Under the pieces are notes generated by a model. The model was given only the letters and a program-made list of their open reading frames with translations. It was not told the DNA's origin and ran no database searches. 64,000 nucleotides of DNA. Source: Amblyomma americanum (lineage: Eukaryota > Arthropoda > Arachnida > Ixodida > Ixodidae). Location of the stretch: NCBI RefSeq assembly GCF_052857255.1, contig NC_135497.1:187517127-187581126 (forward strand), given 5' to 3'. Positions within the stretch are counted from its first letter, which is position 1. Each line of letters begins with the position of its first letter. This document shows, one piece after another, positions 56,714-64,000 of the stretch. The position numbers were made by a program, and so were the translations under genes.

Positions 56714-57618
56714 AGGGACTATGCAATGAATAAAAAGTCACTTGTAAATGTTTTCAATGCTTAGAAATGATGCTAGGAAGCATTCACACCAAGTATGAGT
56801 CTTCGGGAACTGAGCTGGCAACTTGTTATGAATATTTAAAAACCGTGTTTTTTGAAATTCGCGGGCCGATTGGTGTGCTCGTAGTGACCGATTCTGAAAC
56901 TAAAAACGTGAAAAAAGACGTCACTATACCCATGACGTCACCAGGCTACCACACACTGTCATTCGCTGGAGCCACGGCAGCCACGACGTCACGGGCACAC
57001 TTCCGGTAGCCGTGAAAATCGTCTGCTCGTGCCGCCGCGCGACCCTCTCGGGCAAGCGCGAGCCAGGGCATTGCCTTCGCGCACATGGTTTCAATTTTCC
57101 TCTGCCGCCTCCTTCTGTCGGGAATTCCGGGAGTTCCAGAGCCACTCGCAGTGGCTCGCCGAGTCGCTACTGTCGTCGCTGGTGTTCAGCCAGTACGGTG
57201 TGAACGCATAGGGCTCGATGGCCATCACGGCCGTAAGAGGGAGCAGTCGCGTCTCGAGGTCCGGGTCCATTACTGCTAACTACAACAGACGACAAGCACA
57301 GAAACCCGACGCGCGCCGCCATCATGCCGCCGATGCTGTTGCTGGGGTGCTAGAAGCGGCAACCGGAAGTTGCAAAAGGAACGTCAGCGGATGACGTATT
57401 CATTGGCGGGGCCCAGTCCCAGAGCTGTTTTCTTTATTTTTGTCTGGTGCCCCGCGTGTACAAGTTGAGGGGGGAGAGAAGGAGTGTAATTTTTAATTGT
57501 CTATATCTTTGTTGTTATTGATGTTAGCTCAAAAAATCTTGCACTGGGGTGACGAGTGATGAAATGCCTATCTGTCGTCTGCTTTACGTAATCTCAATTA
57601 ATTCATTGCATAGTCCCT
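56714..57618 (-). mobile_element. TTAA-flanked TIR element, copy 2 (inverted)
   Basis: It has agggactatgcaatgaat on the left and cattgcatagtccct on the right, flanked by ttaa at 56710-56713 and 57619-57622. Its interior is colinear with the reverse complement of 27583-28469: aagtcacttgtaaatgtttt, gaagcattcacacc, cgcgggccgattggtg, the gtgcccgtgacgtcgtggct block, and ctagaagcg. It lies in the Drosha intron before exon w3. Confidence 0.88.
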
Positions 57619-57785
57619 TTAAGTAAGTCAGTTAAAGACACTTAAGACAAATGCTTGAAGACAGCTACTAGCTTAGTTCATATGAAGGACACGAAGTTTC
57701 CTCTGCTCTCCATTTTAAGTTTTACCAAGGGATTCACAAGTGTCAGCGAAAGATTTAAAAGAGGTCCTTGATATCAAAAACATAC

Positions 57786-57924
57786 CTCTTTTTCTTGTGT
57801 TGAGGTAGTGTATACGTCGATCCCCATACTCTGGCTGCCTGATGCCACAGTTGGTCAGTGAGTTGCGTGCATGGTCTGGGTTGGTGCCAAAGTTCTCCCG
57901 GTAGGATGGGTGAGTGAGTGCCAG
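57786..57924 (-). CDS. drosha: Drosha exon w2: start of RNase III domain a
   Basis: The exon is 139 nt. The acceptor is ttttttaccag and the donor is AAGAG/GTATG. The translation opens LALTHPSYRENFGTNPDHAR and includes NCGIRQPEYGDRRIHYLN, the Drosha-specific extension between the THPS motif and the RNase III signature. It ends with one base of a Gly codon (G/GC) that is completed by the next exon. Reading frame and family match are unambiguous. Confidence 0.96.
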
Positions 57925-59250
57925 CTGGTAAAAAAGCAAACTAGCTAAACAAATGGCCAGCACACAGTTCACAGTGAAAACTGGTCTTCAGCCTGCAGCA
58001 AGCTTATGTGCACGCAGTTACTCATTCTTTTATATTGACAGCTAACTAAAAACTTCAGCACATTGTTACCAAAGAACTCCCACATTGATTTAACAACAAA
58101 ACAATGTTACTGAGATGGCCAGAGAAGGGAACTTTCACATAGTGAAGAAGCAGGTGGTATAGCTACTACCGTCACTTCTTCACCGCAGGAGAGAGGAAGT
58201 AAAGTTTAATGAAAGAAAAGATGGAGAAGTTGGTTAGCAGTAATGTGACCCTAGCCAACTGCTCCACACAGGGGAAAGGACAAGGGAAAGAAAAGGAGAG
58301 GCAGAGTTCGAATGGATGGTGATGTCATAATAAAACGAATTGCATGAGGTGATCCGGACAACAGAAATGTCCACGCACACATTGGCTGGCACTAGTCTCT
58401 CATAGATTTGATGTGTAGCGCACACAGTCCACGCCTTGCACGCACACCGAGGCATATCACTTACACATGCTCCAGTGCTGAGCCTACATGCAAACAAACA
58501 ACTAAGCACACCCCCGTTTGACCATGCAGATTTCGCTGTGTCAGTGGTGTGGTCCACACACAATTGCAGAGATGAGCTCTAACATACACACACACATGCA
58601 CATATTAACATTCACCCCAGAATACTGTCAAACAAAAAGTCTGGGGCTGCGGATAATATTTACATGTTTATAATACAAAATATAAACTTGTAAAACTAAA
58701 GCAGAGAAAATAAACCTAAACGTTGACATTTCTTTCCATGCACCTCTTCCTTTTCTCATACCTTCCCTTTTCACAGTGAAACCTGTTATAAGGAGCCCAA
58801 TTGTGGAGGAGCCTCACATCACCGAATATTCACCATGTGGTCACATGACCGTGTGCCGTGACAGTCACCACGAACATGCATCTCCGTCCACGTGTGCTCC
58901 CTACTCACAGAACATGCGACCATTTGGCATCTCTGACTGGATGAACTACGAGCACCGCTATTTAAGTTGACCACAAAGATGAAATAAGAAGAAGAGGTCA
59001 GAACAAGCATAAAGAAGTCTGTGGCAATAGACATCAGGAAAACACAGTGGACAAGAGCTTCTGCGATGGCAAGACTATAGTAGGAGGCTTTGACAGTGCC
59101 TGGGCAGTCTACAGCCGGCAATGCAGAGCTGCCACTGCCACCACCTGAGCATGAAGCTTTTGAATACCAAGGCGCATTGCTTTTGTCGAGTTTAGCTTGT
59201 TACACAGCAGAGCACAAAAACCTGGCAATTTTTTATTCAAAGCTCCTCAC
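57925..59250. other. Drosha intron, no other gene recognised
   Basis: It contains short ac-rich microsatellite stretches (58580-58602) and near 58775 a cagtgaaacctgttataagg phrase that looks like a single pogo-type end. Nothing else is supported. Confidence 0.45.
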
Positions 59251-59358
59251 CTGAAGAAGGTACCGATCCTTAAACTCGGTCTGAATGATGCTCTCTAGAA
59301 AGTCCAGAGACTTGTGGAAACGCAGGTGGCACACAAGAACTGGAAGCAGCAGAGCATG
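59251..59358 (-). CDS. drosha: Drosha exon w1: segment leading into RNase III domain a
   Basis: The exon is 108 nt, 36 codons, phase 0 at both ends. It follows a pyrimidine-rich acceptor ending cacacag and is followed by a CAG/GTGAG donor. The translation begins HALLLPVLVCHLRFHKSL and ends KDRYLLQ, matching the conserved block just before the THPS motif of animal Drosha. It is the most 5' exon seen. I found no exon carrying the preceding central-domain sequence between here and 64000, so the gene continues to the right of the window. Confidence 0.94.
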
Positions 59359-59475
59359 CTGTGTGACAAAAGAAATGAAGATCTTTAGATGGTACTGAAC
59401 ATGAATAAAAGCATAACTGCTCTAGACATACTTTCTTAAACAACTTTAACATACAAACAGTAGTCTTCATTACTA

Positions 59476-60863
59476 CAGTCAAACCCGGTTATAACGAACC
59501 CGGGTAGAGCGAATTATGCTTTATAGCGAACACTTGAAGCTGTCTTAGCATTATTCATGTGAATGCACTTTCTATAAAGAACTGTACATTGTATATAGCG
59601 AACATGAGCGCACGGTCGACGATCACCCACGGGCGCCACGCGCCGGCTCGAGGGGTTCCTCAATGCGCCCGCTCCGCTGCCTGCTCCCTTCCCCTGTGCT
59701 GCGGGGCGCGTTGGGAAAGAAAAAAAAAATGACTACTAATAGAGCACGCAGAGAGTGGAGGGGGAAGCAACGAACCAGTCGAACAGCCCCCAGTGCCTTT
59801 GCCGGCTTCACCCCGTTGCTGTGCAGCGCTCCTATTCGGAAACTGCTCACCACGTTGCGTGCACCTCCAGGCCTATCGTGACACCGGACAGAACAACGTC
59901 ACAAAAAACTAGCCAGTAGAAAAGAGAAAGGGTAATGTGACTTTGACTGCGCATCTTGCCTACCACTCTCCTCCTCTTTTTTACCCTCCATGTCTTCTTT
60001 GTTGACGTTTAGTCTTTCAATTCGTTTGGTTGCTCTTTATGCGTCGTAGTGTGCTGGTGCTATCGATTCCGACCATTGGTGCGTCCCCGTACCTCCTGCC
60101 TTTGGTCTACTTCGAAGACGGATACGAAGCAGCGGCAAGCCCTGCCGCTTTGCGCCAAAGTGGATATTCTTTGCCGCGTCAAGCGCAGAGAAAAGAAAAC
60201 GCTTGTCGCGTGAACTGTGAAAACGCGTGAACTGTTTTCAGCATGCTGGACTGTGCCAGGAGGCTTCGGAAGCCGCAAGTGCAGCTGAAGACGATGGTGA
60301 CACTGCCGCTCTTTGGGAAGAACTCTCGTGCGTTCCTGACACTGTGGCCCAAGATGTCTGCCTCGAAGATTTTGCGATGGTTGATGACGAGGTAGCGGTG
60401 GCGGCAAGCCCACTGGATGCAGAAATCGTTGCTGATGTGCTGGCGTCCGGCGTTGGAAGATGATCGCCCTCGCCCTACTTTTCATGAAGCACTTACTGCA
60501 GCAGACGTGCTGCGCCACTACTGTGCCGATATACAAGGAAGCGGACTTGAATTGATAGACATTTTATCACGCGTTGAGAATGTAATTCACGCTGACGTTA
60601 CTAGGCGCTCTGTGCAAACCAAGATCACTGCCTACTGGAAATAGGTGCAGATTGCTGTGCAATAAATTGTTTACAGAGCAGATTTGCGTGGTGAGTGACG
60701 TGGCATTACTTTCGTTGGCGCATTTTTGCTGGACTTCATAATATCCTGTATAACGAACTGGATACTGAAATTCGTTACAACCGGGTTTGGATACAGCGAA
60801 ATATTTTATATAACGAACAAATTCTGGAAAATCATGCTGTTCGTTACAACCAGGTTCGACTGT
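59476..60863 (+). mobile_element. Tigger/pogo-like transposon, internally deleted
   Basis: The TIRs are cagtcaaacccggttataac at 59476 and, in reverse complement, cagtcgaacctggttgtaac at 60863, each flanked by the TA target. Additional cggttataacgaac-type subterminal repeats occur (60720-60860: gtataacgaactgg, ttacaaccgggtttgg, tatataacgaac). Frames near 60417-60640 give AADVLRHYCADIQGSGLELI and DVTRRSVQTKITAYW, which resemble the acidic C-terminal end of pogo/Tigger transposases. The DDE core is missing. Confidence 0.85.
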
Positions 60864-62373
60864 ATGCACTCAAAATTATTATCTCCCACCAGTTCTCCAT
60901 AAAGCACTTAAATAATTTATATGTAGGTCCCATTAAATAAACATTTTACATGCTTTTAAAACGATATTTAGAAGGGTGAAGCTGCAAAAAGCACAGCTGT
61001 TGCAAAGGAAACCAGCTTTGGACTATAAGCTTCTTTCCCATATGCAAATGACCAATTGGAATACTTGAAAACAGAGCTGGAACCAATCAGTATCCAATAC
61101 AAATTGGTCACAACTGTGTTTCCAGGTGTTCGTCTTTTTTTACTCGGTTGGTAGGCAGAGCATCACTCCTGGTGTTGCAAGCCTATTAAAGAAAACTGAA
61201 AAAGCTAGCTACTAACTATTACTAACTATAGTATTCTGCTCTTACCACATGCTTAGAAAGCTGCCAGTGGTCTCTGCTGATAGCCATGCACAAAAACAAT
61301 GAAACCACACAAATTAACTTAAACAACTACCTCTTATCAGCTGCTCAGTGTCAAGCCAGCTGATAGGAAACAACCCACAATCTCCTGCATTTTTTCAGTT
61401 AGTGTTTCTCTGCAGGTTATGCTGAAAGTAGAGCTGTGGCAGGCTGCATTTTTGTTTCAATTCAAGCACTGCTACAAAGACACTTTTGATATTTCTCCTT
61501 ACTGATGATTTGCTGAAGGTGCTAGTTATCATACGCATATGTTATCCCTGTATATGCTTGTTATCAGACAAAAAAAAAGTGAGCGTACAAATAAAGATAT
61601 TGTAGACAAGAGGTGTCACCATGCCTTCTGAAACAGGATATCAGCAGATAAAGACAAACCAAAAAGGCTCATAGAAAAACACAAGTATGTTGCTGAAGCT
61701 TTCCTTCTTCTGGCACTACATTTCTGGATTGGTACAGGCCAGCATCAACCATCGTTTTAGTGCAATTCATGCGCTGTGGTGTAGCACGGTAATGAAAACT
61801 TGATGCAGGAAGAAATGGTGCAAATGGCACACAAGTTCCATCCATCTTAGTGAGTACAAAACTAGACAAATGCAGCAAAGGTTTTGGATTCAGGAGGGGA
61901 AGTGTGGCATCATGAGGGGAGACACTGGGCGCAAAGTTCAAAAACATGAAGGAAGCCAGCAATGTGCGGGAGCAAAAGCAAAATGCATAAAGTACGAGTC
62001 AACAAATTGGCGTTGCTGTCTGTCCACATAAAATATATGTATGGTTCATGCAGTTGTCACGACCTGCACATGAACCCTCCCACGAAGGGCAATAAACTGA
62101 ACATGACAATAGGCAAGACTGCGTGGGATGGACTTGCCCTGCTGAGCTAAATGCAGTGCCAAGATCCGCACGTGCAACATGGTCTGAGGAAGCACAGAGA
62201 AGGGATGTCAAGCACAATCATGCTCAGGCGGGATGCGGGGATCAAAACTATTTTCGTTATTTACGTATAAAACGTAACTAAGTTTGGAACATATATGTAA
62301 CTTTTAATTGTGATTTCAAAAGTGCTTTCTATTTTAAGATAGCTGGCATACTTGTTGAGGAATTACAATTAAC
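60864..62373. other. Sequence upstream of Drosha exon w1, no gene recognised
   Basis: It probably belongs to the intron before exon w1. A minus-strand open frame at 61669-61962 has no recognisable match and no splice support. No central-domain exon of Drosha is visible here. Confidence 0.4.
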
Positions 62374-63061
62374 CGTAAAGTCATCCATGGGGCATTAAAA
62401 AATAAGAGAAAGTGCCAAAGTTTTTTATGTCAGCGTGTTTAAAAAGCCCTGCTAAGCTATCGGTTCTTTTCTTAGATGCCTGGTATTCACTTAAATAAAA
62501 GTTAACTTCAGCGTGCATATTTACATGAAAACGTTTTGAACAAAAATAACCTTTAAAAAATACTGCATGTGTACATAGAAAAAAAAGACAGCTTTATTGC
62601 ACTCCTCAACATCTCGAGATTCACACATAAAAAACCAATCATTCTACTGTCATTCATTATGAAATGCCAGAGATTAGTGAAAGCAACCACGGACAAAGTG
62701 AAAGCTAAGAAATTCAACGTAAAGTCATCCATGGGGCATTAAAAAATAAGAGAAAGTGCCAAAGTTTTTTATGTCAGCGTGTTTAAAAAGCCCTGCTAAG
62801 CTATCGGTTCTTTTCTTAGATGCCTGGTATTCACTTAAATAAAAGTTAACTTCAGCGTGCATATTTACATGAAAACGTTTTGAACAAAAATAACCTTTAA
62901 AAAATACTGCATGTGTACATAGAAAAAAAAGACAGCTTTATTGCACTCCTCAACATCTCGAGATTCACACATAAAAAACCAATCATTCTACTGTCATTCA
63001 TTATGAAATGCCAGAGATTAGTGAAAGCAACCACGGACAAAGTGAAAGCTAAGAAATTCAA
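62374..63061 (+). repeat. Perfect 344-bp tandem duplication
   Basis: The unit starting cgtaaagtcatccatggggc at 62374 is repeated from 62718, and both copies end gctaagaaattcaa. I see no difference between the two copies over their full length. A microhomology of a few bases (aac) lies at the junction. Confidence 0.95.
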
Positions 63062-63427
63062 CCTTAACGTTTATTCCCTTGTTTGCCTCATTTATCGCCT
63101 TGCATGATTTTCCTTTTCGTCAGAGCAATGCAGCACTGCAACAAATGGCAGTTCTGATCGCCTGGTCTCTCCTCTTCATGGTGATAATAAGATGGTGGTG
63201 CACGTTCATCAGTCACCCACAAAATTTGCGATGCGCTCCGACCACCAGAACCTTGATTCGCTTACTATTTTCGACAACTACACATAAAAAAAATGATTTT
63301 CAAGATTTGTACTACATATTTCACAATTTTTATCACAAGACAGATGAAGACCCTACGGTTACGAAAAAAATAAATTGAGAAATAAAAACTTTCACCAAAT
63401 TGGCCCTTTATTTGCCATGTCCCCCCT

Positions 63428-64000
63428 TAAAGGTGCACTAAAGAGGAATCTGAACTCGTCTTTTACCGCGAGAACTCGATCTACATGTTCCGAGCATTCT
63501 TAGAAACTCCAAATTATTGTCCGGTGCAGCCGATTTCACTAATTTAAATTATATTAAATGTCCCAGCTCCTGCTTTTTTTTTTTAACTCAATTCTTCAGG
63601 TAGGAGGAGTCATCCAACGCGTGGAGTGCCTTTCAGCCAGTTCCGTGGCAGCTTTGCTTTGTTTTTAGGTTTTTGGGAATAAATAGTTTCAGTCGCAGAC
63701 AACACAGCCGCAAATTAGGCCCATGGAAATAAAAATACGCATGGACTCTTTGATTTACGTATCACTTCGCCGATGGCAGAAGTGGCAAGCCGCCATGGGA
63801 CTGGCTGAAAGACACTCCACATGTTGGTTGACTCCTCCTCCCTTCAGCGTTGCGTTAAAGAAAAAAGGCGGGAGCCGAACGTTTAATTTAATTTAAATTT
63901 AAAAAATTGGGCACACAGGACAATTCAGTTTCTAAGAATGCTTCCCGCTTATCAATTCAAACTCCTGACACCTTCACCAAGAAGGATAGGGCGCCACCAT
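63428..64000. mobile_element. Foldback element, cut by the window end
   Basis: From aaaggtgcactaaagaggaa the sequence forms long inverted arms: cgagcattcttagaaactcc with aattattgtccggtg near 63500 is mirrored by cacaggacaattcagtttct, aagaatgcttcccg near 63920, and taggaggagtcatccaacgc, gtggagtgcctttcagccag near 63601 is mirrored by gactggctgaaagacactcc, acatgttggttgactcctcc near 63798. The arms surround a loop at about 63650-63790. The outer right end lies beyond 64000. Confidence 0.85.

Larger units (their letters stand above)
2402..59358 (-). other. drosha: Drosha gene span (partial; internal and 3' exons)
   Basis: Drosha is the nuclear RNase III that, with a DGCR8/Pasha partner, crops primary microRNA hairpins. 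Translation of minus-strand blocks gives a colinear protein: pre-RIIIDa segment, RIIIDa ([14 protein letters not shown]), RIIIDa second half (ANCFEALMG), linker, RIIIDb ([14 protein letters not shown], then DRADILE joined to a following AFLGAL), and dsRBD start (GPTNTRVYTVAVYF). Both RNase III domains keep the signature acidic residues, so a functional enzyme is expected. Exons lie at 59251-59358, 57786-57924, 56434-56654, 52474-52576, 35773-35888, (33786-33833 uncertain), 23914-24017, 23213-23318, 22335-22467, 13765-13847, 5112-5218 and 2402-2494. Phases agree at every junction. Introns range from about 0.6 to 16.6 kb. The start codon and stop codon are outside the window. The family assignment is firm; exon ends were inferred from splice signals, without transcript data. 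Confidence 0.96.

Overview
This window is nuclear DNA of an animal, most likely a hard tick (ixodid). Introns have GT-AG boundaries, there is no prokaryotic gene organisation, and the space is filled with tRNA-derived SINEs resembling the tick Ruka family, non-LTR retrotransposons, gypsy-type LTR elements, Penelope-like pieces and many pogo/Tigger, hAT and TTAA-type DNA elements. The genus is not resolved. The assignment rests on repeat resemblance and on the arthropod-like host protein, so it is inference.

One host gene is clearly present: Drosha, the nuclear RNase III of microRNA processing, on the minus strand. Eleven well-supported exons and one uncertain exon run from 59251-59358 down to 2402-2494. 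They encode, in order, the region just before RNase III domain a, domain a, the linker, domain b, and the first half of the C-terminal dsRNA-binding domain. The N-terminal exons (central domain and upstream) should lie beyond position 64000. The end of the dsRNA-binding domain should lie before position 1. All exon junctions agree in phase. The last intron that begins in the window starts with GC instead of GT.

The roughly 57 kb between these exons is mobile DNA. From left to right: a THAP zinc-finger exon fragment (+) at the extreme left; a 13-bp minisatellite; two CT-rich repeats; a decayed LINE (7.4-9.8 kb); a LINE RNase H tail plus an almost complete but broken two-ORF LINE (14-19.1 kb); two adjacent Ruka-like SINEs (21.3-21.7 kb); a Penelope-like remnant with a perfect 42-bp inverted repeat (24.5-25.0 kb); a Tigger-type element with a TTAA element nested in it (26.4-28.5 kb); an LTR-retrotransposon 3' end (30.7-31.5 kb); a hairpin-forming element just upstream of a Drosha exon (36 kb); a chimeric gypsy-type retroelement (37.2-41.2 kb); a complete but pol-less LTR element with near-identical LTRs (42.05-46.47 kb); Tigger-type elements (46.5-48.7 kb); SINEs (49.1-50.7 kb); another TIR element, a LINE RT fragment and a hAT-type element with a perfect 8-bp target duplication (53-56 kb); a second, inverted copy of the TTAA element (56.7-57.6 kb); a Tigger-like transposon (59.5-60.9 kb); a perfect 344-bp tandem duplication (62.4-63.1 kb); and a foldback element running off the right end.

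I did not find a new multi-gene biological system. The most interesting points are structural: inverted repeats placed around and next to exons of the gene whose product itself cuts hairpin RNA, the GC-AG intron, a divergent linker exon, and a retroelement apparently built by template switching.
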